Positions 26,069 through 37,900 of a stretch of DNA of 64,000 nt are shown here, piece by piece. Location of the stretch: NCBI GenBank assembly GCA_028767165.1, contig JARACJ010000006.1, positions 1 through 64,000 on the forward strand. The letters run 5' to 3'. This DNA comes from Proteobacteria bacterium DTSAM18 (GTDB lineage Bacteria > Myxococcota_A > UBA796 > GCA-2862545). The translations under genes and the position numbers were made by a program. Each line of letters opens with the position of its first letter. The first letter of the stretch is position 1. A model generated the notes under the pieces. That model was given only the letters and a program-made list of their open reading frames with translations. It searched no databases and was not told where the DNA came from.

Positions 26069-28573
26069 GTGTACCGACCCAGTCGTTGCGCCGCCCTGTT
26101 GCTGGCGCTCCTGCTACCGGCCACCGCCCTGGCAGAACCGAAGGACGACGCACGCCGCTACTTCCTCGCCGGCCTCGAAGCAGCCAAGGCGGGGGCCTAC
26201 GAGGAGGCGCTCGAGGACTTCCTCGAAGCCCAGGGCCTGTACCCCCACCCCGCCACGGCCTTCAACATCGCGCGCGCCTATGAGGACCTCGGCGACATCG
26301 ACAACGCCATCACCTGGTACCAGACCTTCCAGGAGATGTCCCCCGACCAGGCCGATCGGGCCTCCGCCCGCATCGACGCCCTGAAGGCCCTGCGCGTACC
26401 CGTCGCCGCACCCACAGCGGCCGCCGTGGGCACCACCGCCACCAGCGAGCAGCTCGAGCGCCTGAAGGCCGTCGCCGCCGAGCTCGAGTCCCTCGCAGCC
26501 GATCTGGCCGCACAGCCTGCGTCGGCTCCGGTTCCGGCCGAGGCCTCCCCGTCTTCCGCAGAGGCGGCGCCGGCAGCCGCCGCCCACGAGGACTTCTTCA
26601 CCGAGGCGTACGATCGCGTGGTCGTGTCCGCGTCCCGCCAGAACCAGGATCCGCTGGACTCGCCGTCCACGATCACCGTCCTCACCTCCGACGACATCCG
26701 CCTGTCCGGCGCCACCAACATCCCCGATCTGCTGCGCCGCGTCCCCGGCGTCGAAGTGATGTCCCTGGCCAACGGCAGCGCCCAGGTGGCCATCCGTGGC
26801 TTCAACAGCGAGCTGTCCAACAAGGTGCTGTGGCTCATCGACGGCCGCTCCATCTACCTCGACTTCCTCGCGAGCCCCCTGCCCTCGAACATCCCCGTCG
26901 GCCTCGACCAGATCGAGCGCATCGAGATCATCCGTGGCCCCGGCTCCGCGGTCTACGGCGCCAACGCCATGACGGGCGTGATCAACATCATCACCCGCCC
27001 CCCCGGTGAGGGCGACGACGCCTTCTTCGAGTTCGACTTCGGCTACCCGGATCTCCTGCAGGCCTCCGCCAACACCTCGGGCAGCACGGGCCCCGTCGCC
27101 TACCGCTTCGGTGCCGGGTACCAGCAGCAGGGCCGCTGGGCGAAGGAGTTCGAGGGCGACGTGCCCGCCAGCCTCGACCCCTTCTTCGACAACCAGGACC
27201 GCGCCTTCCAGAAGCTGAGGGCCGACGGCCGCATCGACTACACCTTCCTCGACCAGGGCTACGCGTCCGTCTCCGGTGGCTACACCGCAGGAGAGCTCGA
27301 GTTCTACAACCTCGGTGCGCTCGGCGACTACGGGCTCGACTACGAGACCGGCTACATGCGGGCGGATGTCGTCTACGGGCCCGGCCACGCGCGGGTGTTC
27401 TGGAACCACGACGACATGACCACGGGCCCGTGGTTCCAGGCCACCGATGCCCCCCGGGATCTGCGTGGCGACGCCGTGAACGACACGGTCGACGTGGAGC
27501 TCGAGGGCAATTTCGAGTTCACCACCGGCACCGTCCGCCACCGCCTCAACGTCGGCGGCGGCTACCGGTACAAGCGCACGGCCTTCAGCTACCTCGCCGG
27601 CGGCTTCGACAACCCCTGGGTCGAGAACCACTGGAAGCTGTTCGTCCAGGAGCAGGTCACGTGGGAGTGGCTGAGCGCCGTGGTCTCCTTCCGCATGGAC
27701 AAGCACCCGCTCCTGCCCCTGCAGGAGACCCTCTCGCCTCGCGGCGCCCTCATCTTCCGGGTCACGCCGACCACCGCCGTGCGCGTCGCCGCGGGCACCG
27801 CCTACCGAGGGATGTCCTTCGTCGAGTCCTACATGGACCTCAACCTCAACGCGGCCGCCGACGCCTTCTACGTCCGCGACTACGGTGGCTTCGTCAACCC
27901 GGACGTCCACGTCGATCTGCGCCCCGAGCGCGTCCTCAACCTCGAGGCGGGTGTCCACGACGAGTCGTCGCTGTACCACGTCGCCGACGCCACCATCTTC
28001 TGGAACCGCGTCACCGACCTGATCGGCCTCGCCCCCCTCACCCCCGGCCTCGCCCCCTTCGATCCGGGAGGCAACGGCTACGAAGCAGGCACCACGGGCT
28101 GGGACAACCAGTCCGACCTCACCTACGACGCCATCGGCGCGGAGCTCGACGCCAAGGTGTTCCCGGTCGACGGTCTCGACGTGTTCACCAACCTGTCCCT
28201 GCTGCGCATCCTCGAGTCCACCCCCGACGCCACGTCCAAGGACGAGTCGAGCTCGCTCGTGAAGTTCAACGCCGGCGTGATGTACCGCGCGCCCTTCCGG
28301 ATGGACTTCTCCCTCGCCGGCACCTTCTACTCCAAGCAGGTCTGGCGCCTGCGGGAGTTCGATGCCACCGGCAACATCGTCACCGTGGCCTCCGAGATCC
28401 CCTCGCGGTTCATCCTGTCCGCGCGGGTCGCCGGCCGCCCCATCCCGGACAACCCCCTGGAGCTCGCCATCACGCTGTGGAACCCCCTGGGCTTCTCCAA
28501 TGGCTTCCAGGAGCACCCGAAGGGCCAACCCGTGGGCGCACGTCTGTTCGGCAGCGTCTCCTACGCATTCTGA
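26069..28573 (+). CDS. TonB-dependent receptor with N-terminal TPR-like domain
   Basis: An 834-residue outer-membrane receptor. After the signal peptide (CAALLLALLLPATALA) come about 90 residues of TPR-like helices (YFLAGLEAAKAGAYEEALEDF, shown from residue 30) and an Ala/Pro-rich linker. The plug then starts near residue 184 (VVVSASRQ), with VLTSDDI, IRGFNSE, ERIEIIRGPGSAVYGANAMT and GVINIITRP. The barrel ends with Phe, as expected for BAM insertion. The ligand is unknown. GTG 26069 is chosen for GGAGG 5 bases upstream and for the signal peptide; a GTG at 26018 overlapping the kinase stop would add 17 residues. Confidence 0.9.
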   Translation: MYRPSRCAALLLALLLPATALAEPKDDARRYFLAGLEAAKAGAYEEALEDFLEAQGLYPHPATAFNIARAYEDLGDIDNAITWYQTFQEMSPDQADRASARIDALKALRVPVAAPTAAAVGTTATSEQLERLKAVAAELESLAADLAAQPASAPVPAEASPSSAEAAPAAAAHEDFFTEAYDRVVVSASRQNQDPLDSPSTITVLTSDDIRLSGATNIPDLLRRVPGVEVMSLANGSAQVAIRGFNSELSNKVLWLIDGRSIYLDFLASPLPSNIPVGLDQIERIEIIRGPGSAVYGANAMTGVINIITRPPGEGDDAFFEFDFGYPDLLQASANTSGSTGPVAYRFGAGYQQQGRWAKEFEGDVPASLDPFFDNQDRAFQKLRADGRIDYTFLDQGYASVSGGYTAGELEFYNLGALGDYGLDYETGYMRADVVYGPGHARVFWNHDDMTTGPWFQATDAPRDLRGDAVNDTVDVELEGNFEFTTGTVRHRLNVGGGYRYKRTAFSYLAGGFDNPWVENHWKLFVQEQVTWEWLSAVVSFRMDKHPLLPLQETLSPRGALIFRVTPTTAVRVAAGTAYRGMSFVESYMDLNLNAAADAFYVRDYGGFVNPDVHVDLRPERVLNLEAGVHDESSLYHVADATIFWNRVTDLIGLAPLTPGLAPFDPGGNGYEAGTTGWDNQSDLTYDAIGAELDAKVFPVDGLDVFTNLSLLRILESTPDATSKDESSSLVKFNAGVMYRAPFRMDFSLAGTFYSKQVWRLREFDATGNIVTVASEIPSRFILSARVAGRPIPDNPLELAITLWNPLGFSNGFQEHPKGQPVGARLFGSVSYAF

Positions 28574-28581
28574 GGTGTCCC

Positions 28582-29790
28582 ATGATCAGGCTCCTTCCCG
28601 CACTCGTCCTGCTGGCCTGCAACTACGAGGCCCCTCACAACCCCTACGCCGCAGCGGCTCCCAACGTCATCACGGGCCCCGTGATCACCTCCGCCATCGA
28701 TCCGGCACAGACCACGGTGGTGTTCCTCACGAACGCCGACAACCCCATGCCTCCGAGCGGCACGGGGTCGCCCATCAACTTCGCCACCATCCCCGGCGAC
28801 GACTTCACCGCCGACCCGGACGGGCTCCGGAGCGCCAACTACACCCTCACGAACGTCCCGGAGGGGGCGTGGCTGCTCACCGCCCTGATGGACCGGGACG
28901 CCAACTTCCATCCCCTGGTGCCCACCCTGGCCGGCGCCACCTGCGGCGACCTCACGGGCGGCCGGCTCAGTGGCCTCGGACAGCCGGTGCTGGAGCCCCT
29001 CGAGGTCTCCGGTGGCGACCTCTTCGACAACGTGGCGCTGCTGATGGGCGCGCCTGCGAGCACCCAGCGCCCCGCCTTCACCATGAACGCCCCCTTCGAC
29101 AGGGTCGTCGCCGGTAGCGCCACCGACTCCCCCACGGCGTTGTTCAGCCTCTCGAACGTGCCCATCCACGCTCGCTATGGCGAGAACTTCCAGCTCGACT
29201 TCAACGGGCCCTGGAGCGAAGGGAGCCTCGATCCCTGTGAGACCTCCTTCCTGCTGTACGTCGTCGACGACGACGGCGACGGCGTGCCCGATCCCCACCC
29301 GGACCTCCCGCCCGAGGCCGGCGTGCCCGATGTGTGGCCACGGGTCATCCTGCAGTGGGTGGGTGAGCCCGTGGACCGCGACGACGACGGCATCACCGAC
29401 GGCTTCGACCGCTCCGGTGCGCCCGTGCCCGGTGCCACCTACGCCACCATCGCCCCGACGATCCCCTACAACCCCCTCGACTACATCGCGGGTGGCACGC
29501 CCGAGTTTCCCATCGGCCAGCCCTTCCGCACAGCCGAGCTGTGGAGCGTGTTCCCGAGCCAGGCCGTCGAGACCGACGCCGACGGTCAGGAGCGAATGAT
29601 CACCGATCCGGCCGAGCTGCCCGCCGGCGCCTGGAGCGTCACGGTCATCCTGCACACGGGCCAGACCTGGGCGGTTCCCAACGAGCTCGACGTGGCCCTG
29701 CCCTTCGACGACGCCCTGCCGCCTCCAGGGGTCACCTCCCCACGGGATCCGAGCCAGGGTACCTTCCTGACCGTCGCGCCCCCTCCCTGA
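28582..29790 (+). CDS. Lipoprotein with Asp-rich calcium-type motifs
   Basis: A 402-residue lipoprotein (signal sequence with LLAC). It contains two acidic loops of the thrombospondin type-3/dockerin style, DDDGDGVPDPHPD and DRDDDGITDGFD, that would fit calcium. The rest resembles carboxypeptidase-regulatory-like or other beta domains but is not assignable. It follows the TonB receptor after 8 bases with Shine-Dalgarno GAGGTG, so it is likely the receptor's surface partner. Partner lipoproteins are common next to such receptors. Confidence 0.85.
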   Translation: MIRLLPALVLLACNYEAPHNPYAAAAPNVITGPVITSAIDPAQTTVVFLTNADNPMPPSGTGSPINFATIPGDDFTADPDGLRSANYTLTNVPEGAWLLTALMDRDANFHPLVPTLAGATCGDLTGGRLSGLGQPVLEPLEVSGGDLFDNVALLMGAPASTQRPAFTMNAPFDRVVAGSATDSPTALFSLSNVPIHARYGENFQLDFNGPWSEGSLDPCETSFLLYVVDDDGDGVPDPHPDLPPEAGVPDVWPRVILQWVGEPVDRDDDGITDGFDRSGAPVPGATYATIAPTIPYNPLDYIAGGTPEFPIGQPFRTAELWSVFPSQAVETDADGQERMITDPAELPAGAWSVTVILHTGQTWAVPNELDVALPFDDALPPPGVTSPRDPSQGTFLTVAPPP

Positions 29791-29877
29791 CGTTCGTCCT
29801 GACGTGTCCCGGTCCCTGGGGTCCGCTGGCTTCCACAGACCGATCGTTGTAGGAAGGTCCTCCAGAACGGAGAGATG

Positions 29878-31224
29878 ATGTGGACCCCTTCGACCTGGCG
29901 TGAGCACGCCCTCCGCCAGATGCCCACCTACGACGACCAGGCAGAGCTGACGCGCGCCGTCGAGCGGCTCCGACAGCTGCCGCCGCTCGTGTTCGCCGGA
30001 GAGGCCCGACGTCTCCGTCAGCTGCTGCACAAGGCCGCCCGCGGCGAAGCGTTCGTGCTCATGGGCGGCGACTGCGCCGAGTCCTTCGACGAGTTCCACC
30101 CGAACACCATCCGCGACACCTTCCGGATCATCCTGCAGATGGCCGTCGTGCTCACCTACGGCGCCAGCCTGCCCACCGTGAAGGTCGGCCGGATGGCCGG
30201 ACAGTTCGCCAAGCCCCGGTCCGCTCCCACCGAGACCCGCGGCGACATCACGCTGCCGTCCTACCGGGGCGACATCATCAACGGCCACGCCTTCACCCCC
30301 GAGGCCAGGCGTCCCGATCCCGAGCGCATGTTGCAGGCCTACCACCAGTCGGCCGCCACGTTGAACCTCCTGCGCGCGTTCGCCCAGGGCGGCTACGCCG
30401 ATCTGCACAAGGTCCACGGCTGGACCCTCGACTTCATCAAGGGCACCCCGGCGGCCGAGCGCTACCAGGAGATGATGCGGAGCCTCGACAAGTCGCTGGA
30501 GTTCATGGCCGCATGTGGCCTCACCTCCGAGACCGTCCCCCAGCTGCGCGAGACCGAGTTCTTCACCGCCCATGAGGCCCTGCACCTGCACTACGAGGAG
30601 GCGCTCACCCGCGTCGACTCCCTCACCGGCGACTGGTACGACTGCTCGGCCCACTTCCTGTGGATCGGCGACCGCACCCGGCAGCTCGACAGTGCACACG
30701 TCCACTTCCTGCAGGGCGTGGGCAACCCCATCGGGGTCAAGTGCGGGCCCCGCCTGCAGCCCGACGAACTCTTGCGCCTGTGCGAGGCCCTGAACCCCCG
30801 CAACGAGCCCGGACGCCTGTCGCTCATCACCCGCATGGGCGCCGACAAGGCCGCCGACGGCCTGCCTCCCCTGATCGAGGCCGTGGAGCGGGAAGGCAAG
30901 CAGGTGTTGTGGCTGTGCGACCCCATGCACGGCAACACGGTGTCCACCCGCTCGGGCCGCAAGACCCGTCGTATGCAGGCCGTGCTGTCCGAGGTCCGTA
31001 CCTTCTTCGAGGTCCACAAGGCCCACGGCACCCACGCAGGCGGCGTGCACCTCGAGATGACCGGCAAGGACGTCACGGAGTGCACAGGAGGCGGTCAGGG
31101 CATCGAAGACGACGCCCTCTCCCTTCGCTACGACACCCGCTGCGACCCCCGCCTGAACGCCTCCCAGTCCCTCGAGCTGGCGTTCGAGCTCACCGAGCAC
31201 CTCACCCGGCTGCGGGAGGTCTGA
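29878..31224 (+). CDS. Class II 3-deoxy-7-phosphoheptulonate (DAHP) synthase
   Basis: Catalyses the first step of the shikimate pathway, condensing phosphoenolpyruvate and erythrose 4-phosphate. The 448-residue protein matches the plant-like class II form: [67 protein letters not shown] and GGVHLEMTG. Two adjacent ATG codons occur at 29875 and 29878. The second is used since GGAG at 29869 is then 5 bases away. No other aromatic-pathway gene is next to it. Confidence 0.95.
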   Translation: MWTPSTWREHALRQMPTYDDQAELTRAVERLRQLPPLVFAGEARRLRQLLHKAARGEAFVLMGGDCAESFDEFHPNTIRDTFRIILQMAVVLTYGASLPTVKVGRMAGQFAKPRSAPTETRGDITLPSYRGDIINGHAFTPEARRPDPERMLQAYHQSAATLNLLRAFAQGGYADLHKVHGWTLDFIKGTPAAERYQEMMRSLDKSLEFMAACGLTSETVPQLRETEFFTAHEALHLHYEEALTRVDSLTGDWYDCSAHFLWIGDRTRQLDSAHVHFLQGVGNPIGVKCGPRLQPDELLRLCEALNPRNEPGRLSLITRMGADKAADGLPPLIEAVEREGKQVLWLCDPMHGNTVSTRSGRKTRRMQAVLSEVRTFFEVHKAHGTHAGGVHLEMTGKDVTECTGGGQGIEDDALSLRYDTRCDPRLNASQSLELAFELTEHLTRLREV

Positions 31225-31360
31225 ACGAGAGTGCTTCCTACGTGGTGATCCTCGAAAAAACTCCACCTGTGGCGGATCCCGATAGGGATCTGCTACGTTT
31301 CTTCCGATGAAGACACGTCATGGTCCGGTCGTCTGGCGCCCGGATCCAACCGGGGGGCCC

Positions 31361-31729
31361 ATGAGACGCACACTGGGAACGCTCAGCACCATCGTCCTGA
31401 CCAGCGGCCTGCAGTCCGCCTGGGCGGGCGACGTGTCCCCCACCGACGTCCCCACCGTCCACCAGGTGCCCATCGTCTTCCCCGCCGAAGCCCGCCGCGA
31501 AGGCATCCAGGATGCGTCCTGCAAGGCCAACGTGTGGCTCTCCCCGACCGGCCGACCCGAGTCCATCGACATCGTCGAGTGTCCGCGGGTCTTCCACACC
31601 GAGCTGCGCAGGTCCCTGCTTCAGTGGCGCTGGGAGAAGCAGCGGCGCGACGAAGAGAAGGTCTCCCGCCTCACCAGCGTGCAGATCCGCTTCTCCACCT
31701 CCGAGTCCGTGGCCGACGGCGGCCGCTGA
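31361..31729 (+). CDS. Exported protein with TonB C-terminal domain
   Basis: A 122-residue protein with signal peptide RRTLGTLSTIVLTSGLQSAWA, followed directly by a TonB_C-like domain: VPIVFPAEARREGI, then a CKANVWLSPTGRPESIDIVE strand pair, and LLQWRWEK. The usual TonB membrane anchor and Pro-rich spacer are missing, so it should be free in the periplasm and not energy-coupled like classic TonB. ATG 31361 is favoured by the signal peptide and a G-rich upstream site; an ATG at 31307 would add 18 residues. It lies one gene away from the TonB receptor region. Confidence 0.7.
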   Translation: MRRTLGTLSTIVLTSGLQSAWAGDVSPTDVPTVHQVPIVFPAEARREGIQDASCKANVWLSPTGRPESIDIVECPRVFHTELRRSLLQWRWEKQRRDEEKVSRLTSVQIRFSTSESVADGGR

Positions 31730-31908
31730 CGCCCCCGACAGGCCCACCCACGCAAGCCGGCGCGCGCCACCTCGAAGACACGGGTGGGCCGCCCAGATGG
31801 CCACACCGACGCAGGGCGGGCCTACCAGGGGCTACAAGACGCCGACCGGTCCTGCAGCGCCCCCCACCGCACGGTGGAGCGACCTCGCGGCTCCGCCCCC
31901 AACGAAGA

Positions 31909-31941
31909 GACCCCCGTCACCCACAAGGGGTGACGGGGGTC
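31909..31941 (-). terminator. Terminator of the giant repeat gene
   Basis: GACCCCCGTCACCC and its exact complement form a 14-bp stem around ACAAG. On the minus strand it lies 22 bases past the stop at 31964 and is followed by TCTCTTCGTT, a partial T-run. Confidence 0.8.
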
Positions 31942-31963
31942 CGCTGCGTCCAAGGGAGGGCCG

Positions 31964-34900
31964 TCAGGCGGCGTCCTCCTCCCGGCGTCGACGCATGAGA
32001 CCTGCCAGGCCGAGCAGCAGGAAGACGGGCACGCCGCCGGCAGCGCCGCCCGCTCCGCTGGAGCAGCCGCCACAGCCCAGGCCGTAGCCCTGACCCACGA
32101 AGCAGGGCTTGCAGGTGGGATCCTCGCTATCGGCCAGACCGTTGCAGTTGTTGTCCAGGCCGTCGAGACAGGAGTCGCAGTTGGCCAGGGCGCCGTCGTA
32201 CAGACCCATGAGGTCTGCGGGGCCCTCGGCCATGCCACGGTTGATCTCGTCCGGCGCGGCGTTCTTCTCGCCAATGGACTCGATGCAGTCACCACCGACC
32301 ACGTCGATGTTCATGAAGTCGGCCTCGAGCCCCTGGATGGAGGGATCGCCCCAGCAACCGTACAGGGTCTCGCTGCCCAGCTGCGTGGGGTTGTAGCGGG
32401 ACAGGTACAGCCACCAGTCCGGGGTGATGTCGTCTTCGATGTCGCGCTCGCCGGACATGCCCACCGTGGCCTTGTTCCGCAGGTCGAAGTCCCACAGGGC
32501 GTCGTCGACCGGGAAGTCGTCGAGGTGGAAGTGACCACCATCGGTGCTGGAGTAGGTGTACGGGGAGCTCCAGGAGCCGAAGACATCGGAGCTGTTGGAG
32601 TACACGCCCTCGTTGCAGCCGAAGGTGCCGTCGAGACGGAAGCACTCGTAGTCGACGACCAGCTTGCGGGCCTGGACGATCTGCGACTGCGACCACACGG
32701 TGCGGGAGATGACCTGGTCGGCATTCTGCAGGTAGTCAGTGGCGTTGGCTGCGACGCTGTCGTCGGCGCTGAAGGTGCCGGTGCCACCGTACAGGTTCTC
32801 CACCACGTCGAAGGGATGGGGCATGCCCACGAAGTCGTACAGCGGGCGGGAGTAGGCGGTGCCGTCCTCGGTGCCGTACAGGCAGCTGGAGCCACCCACC
32901 AGGCCCATGAAGACGCTGGGGTCGTAGACGTCCTCATCGCCGCTAAAGGTGCCGTCGCTGGTCAGCGTGAGCTCGAGGGTCACGCACTGGCCGTTGATGG
33001 CGCCGGTCTCGTCGACGAAGTTGGAGCAGTAGTCGGGCAGGCCGAGGTTGCCGCTCGCCGGAGGCGCGGGGGCCTGGCCGGAGTCACGATCGACGATGGC
33101 GCCCTCGTCGTCGAGCACCTCGTCGAGGTCGCCGCCCTCCGCCACCAGCGCGGCGTACTCGGAGCAGGTGCGCGCGCGGACACAGAAGTCGAGCAGCACC
33201 TCGCGGGCCTCCGCCTCGTAGTCGGCGAGCGCGGGGTCGGGCATGACCAGACCGAGCTCCTCGAGGGCGGTGTTCAGACCTGCATCACACTCACGGACCT
33301 CATTGTGCACGGAGGTGTTGCGGAAGTTGTCGCCGCTGTACCGGCGAGGCACGACCAGGGGCACGACGGTGTCGACGCCCTCGAAGGTCTTCACGTCGGG
33401 CGACTGCAGGGAGTCGGTGTCGCCGCGGACGAAGGCCATCACGTAGATGTTCTCGGTGACGCTCGCGCCTTCGGCCTCGGTGTTGCCCATGGCACCACAG
33501 ACGCTGAAGGAGTCGGCGTCGTCGTCCCACTCGAGGTCTTCGTAGGCGTCGTCACACATGTCGTGGTGGATGAAGCCGTTGCACTGCTCTTCCTCGGACA
33601 GCGGACGGATGAGCGAGCAGGTGTCGATGCAGTCGCCGCCCTTGCCGCCGTCGGCGGAGATGTCCTCTTCGCTGAGGGCCACACCGTTGTAGGTGACGAA
33701 GGACTGCACGCCGTTGGAGAGCACCTGCTTGTCACACTCGATGGCGTCGTCGGCGTCGCGGTCGAGCTCGGCCGCCTGGACGTAGCCGGGGGCCACCTCC
33801 TCGGAGGTCTCGAGTGCGGAGGGCACGCCGTCGTCGTCGGGCACCATGAGGTCGAAGAAGTCGTTGCAGTCGTTGTCGACGCCGTCACAGACCTCCTCGA
33901 CGCCGTCGCCGTAGCAGCGGCTGGGGTTGCGATCGTCGCAGTCCCAGTAGGAGGACTCGCGGCAGACGGACGACTCGTCCTTCGTGATGTTGAACTTGTA
34001 GCCTTCCCAGACCTCGGTCTCCTCGATGGTGCTCAGCTTGACCATCCACAGGCCGGTGACCTCGTCACACTGCACCTGCAGGGGGATGTCGGTGCCCCAG
34101 CACTGGAAGTCGGTGATGGGGAACGTGGAGCCGGGCACGCAGTCGGCGAGGCCGAGCTCGGCAGCGGAGCTGAACTCGAAGTAGTTGTTCACGCTGCTCT
34201 CATCGAGCTTGTCCATCGCGGCTTCGCGGCCGAGACCGAGCACGTGCTCACCCACCGCGAAGGCACCGTCGCCGTCGCAGTCGAGCTCGACGAGCGGGAT
34301 GTAGCCGTCGCAGTCGTTGTTCCAGCCGTCGAGGATCTCGTCGACGTTGTCGAGGGTGGTCGGGTGGACCGAGGACTCGCCGTCGGCGCAGTCCTCGCTG
34401 TTGGGCACGTAGCAGTCGCCGTCGATGAGGTGACCGTGGTCCGCGAACCCGGTAGCAGGCTCACCGTTCTCGTAGGACTTGCAGGAGGTCGCGGACGCGC
34501 CGAAGTCCTCGTAGGCGTTGCAGATGAACAGGGACCCCTCTTCGCCGGACGCGATGCTGCCGTCGCCGTAGCCATCCTCGTCGAGGTCGACGTAGTGCCA
34601 GGAGCCGTTGGACTGATCGAAGTCGTCGGGGAACTTGTCGACGGGAATCGGATCGTCGATCTCGTCGTCGCAGTCGTTGTCGACACCATCACAGACCTCG
34701 TCTGCGCCGGTGCGCACGAGACCATCGGAGTCGTCGCAGTCGGTGCGGGAGGTACGGAAGGGCTCGTCAGCCTGGTTCACGTCGCAGAGGCGGTAGCCCT
34801 GCTGGGTGTCGCTGCCCTCGGTGTCGTCGTCGGAGTCGAGGTAGTAGACGGTGGCCACGGCATCGAGGTGGGCGAGCTGCCCCTCGGCGGTCTCGCTGAG

Positions 34901-37900
34901 CCAGTCACAGGACGCCGCGTAGGGCCAGGTGCCACACCAGCGGAAGGAGTCGGGATCAGCGATCCAGACCTCGTCGGGGAAGGCCGACTCGACACAGGCG
35001 TAGTCGAGGTAGCCATCCTCCACGCCATCCGCGAGATCGCAGGAGTCGAGCGTGGCGGGCGGCAGACCCACGGCGTCGGAGTGGTCTGACCAGTAGGTCA
35101 CGTCGTCTGCGCACACGGTGTAGGGGTCGCGCATCAGGCGGGTGTAGACGCCCTCGACCTCCCACACATCCTCCTGGGCGGCCGCCCAGTCGGAGACGTG
35201 GAACACACACTCGAGGCTGTGGTTGACACCGGGGTTGTTGCCCTCGCCGTCTTCCACGCCGGAGCAGTCGTTGTCGATCTGCGTGGCGCCGGACTCGCAG
35301 GTCTCCTTCACGGAGCGGATGGTCCACTCGTAGGAGAGGAAGGTGGCCATCTCGGCCTCGGACATGGAGATGAAGTCCCACTGGTCTCGCTGCTCGAGGA
35401 ACCAGTCGTCGTAGACGTCCTCCCAGCTCTGGTCGGCGGCCTTGGAGCGGTAGTCACCGCCTCCGAGGTCCACGAGGTCCTGGTCGAACACGTCGAACAT
35501 GAGGTCGTCGATGCTCGCGGTCTCGGGCACGAGCGCAGGCTTGTCGAGGTAGGTGAGCTGCAGCATCGCCCAGACGAGCTCGTCGTTGGACAGGCCACCG
35601 GCGCGATCGCCGATCGGCACCTCCAGCTCGGCCATGATGTCCTCGACGGAGTCGAGCAGCGGGGCCGGGTGGACGGTCTCGTCGTCGTTGCAGTCGTCGC
35701 CGTTGTAGTCACCGCAACCGAGCCAGGGAGTGGTGGTCCACTGGGCCACGTTGGTGCAGTCGGTACGCGCAGCGAGGAGTGCCTCGGCATCCTCGTTGAA
35801 CTCCTCGTAGCCGTCGCCGTCGGCGTCGAAGTCGTTCTGACCGTCGCAGTCCGCATCGATGCCGTCGTAGTAGGTCTCGGTGAGGGTCGGCGCGCGGGTC
35901 TCGTCGTCGTCGTCGCAGTCGAAGTAGGAGGTCAGGTCGATGCCGGGCCAGGAGATGTGGCCGTAGCCGAGGCCCGGGGTGCTGCCCTGGGTGGCGACCG
36001 GCCAGAGCTGGCTGTCGTCGCACATGGCGCCACCGGCTTCGGCGTGGGTGTCCTCGTCGCGAGCGGTCTGCACATCGGCCAGGCCGCGACCGAGCAGATC
36101 GACGTCGTTGGACAGGATGCCGCCGCTGAAGGTGCCGTCGCCGTCGTTGTCGGTGAGGCAGTCCTCGTAGCCGTCACAGTCGCCGTCGATGCCGTCGGCG
36201 ACGATCTCCACCGGCATCAGCAGCTGGCCATCGGCCGCGGCCTGGACGGCGCTGAAGGTGAGCTCCGTGACCGGCTTCCAGCAGATGTCGTCGTCGGGCG
36301 CATCGCCGCAGACGCTCGAGTTCTGGATGGAGGTGGCGGTGGTCTGCAGCTCGTCGGCGAGGACGTACTCGGTGCCGTCGGTGTTGAGCTTGATCGGGTA
36401 GTAGATCATCGCCTCGCCCGTGGGCATGGCGTCGAGGCAGTCGGCGGCGTCGTCGGCGACGCCGTCGCTCGGGCTGTCGCAGGTGGGAAGCTCGTAGTCG
36501 GCAGCGGCGAAGTCACCCACCACCGCCTGGCCGAGGTTCACGGCTGCGGCGTCGATGGCGGAGCCGAAGCCCCACTTGTCGCCCTGGCCATCGCCGTCGG
36601 CATCCTTGTAGCACCACCAGATGCCGTCACAGTCCTCGTCGATGTCGTTGCCGACCTCCTCGACCGTGGTCTCCATGGCCACGTCGGTCTCGGAGGGCTG
36701 GTCGAAGGGATCGACGTCGTCGGGGTGGACGTCGGCGCCCGTGAGCGCGTTGTCGAGGCAGTCACCCACCTGGGTGGCCACGCCGCTCGCAACGCTGCAC
36801 GCGGATACGCTCGCGAGGACGGTGGGCTCCACCTGCCAGGGGTTGCCATTCGTGGACCAGCTCAGGTCGTCGATCGAGGCACCACCGGACTCCCCGATGG
36901 TGTCGAGGAGCGTGCCGATGTTGCCGCTGCCGTCAGCGATCTGGCTCGGCTTCAGCGGAGCGCCGTCGTAGTAGATGACGCCGCCACCCCAGCCGTCGCC
37001 ATCGACGTCTTCCCAACAGCTGAACGAGCCGCTGCAGTCCTCATCGAGATCGTTGCCCACGCTGGCGAGCGCCGCCGCCTTGTCGGCCTCGCTCGTGAGG
37101 TCGGCGTTGGTGGCGAGGTTGGCGAGTGTGACCCCCAGGAGGGAGTCGGGACCGAGCTCGACCTGGCCGGGAGATTCACGGCTCTCGTCGTCGTTGCAGT
37201 CGACGTTGTCGTCGTCGTTGTTGCCCGTGAGCTGGGTGAGATCGTCGCTCGCGCAGTCGTAGTAGAAGCCTGCGCTGTCGATCAGATCCTGCGGGTACAG
37301 GTCGAAGGAGCCGGCCCCGAAGGAGGACGTGAAGCCGTCGTCGTCAGCGTCGTACCAGCAGCCGACCACGTCGTCGCAGTTCTGGTCGATGGTGTCACCG
37401 ACCTGCTCGGGGATGCAGTAGATCTCGTGGTCGACACCGCCGAGGTCCGAGGACGAGCAGTCGTCGGAACCCATGCGATCCATGGCCACGAGGTTGTACT
37501 CGTCACTGCTGTTGCTGTCCTTCCAGGTACAGACGGCCATGAAGCTGTCGTCGCCAGAGGAAAGCGCCTGGCAGGCAGACGTGCTCGCGAGATCGTAGTT
37601 GCCACCGCCGTTGCCTGAGTTCGGGCTGACGGTCTGGTACTGGGCCGCGAAGTCGAAGGTGGCCTTGACGTCGGTGCCGGCGAGCGTGCCCGCGGCCACC
37701 GGGGGGGCGGTCTGGTCGTCGGAGTCGTCGCAGTCGCCGGCGAACTGGGCGAGGAACAGCCCGCTGTTGTCGCAGGAATAGTGGCCGTTGGACGCGGCCT
37801 GCGCGGTGGTGATGTAGTTGCCGACGCCGTCGCCGTCTTCGTCGTAGAAGCAGGCGGCGAGACCGTCGCAGTCCTCGTCGTAGATGTTGCCGGGGATCTC

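Noticed and set aside
26114-28528. 804-codon minus-strand frame opposite the TonB receptor
   Set aside because: No start signal or recognisable domain, while the plus strand encodes all receptor hallmarks.
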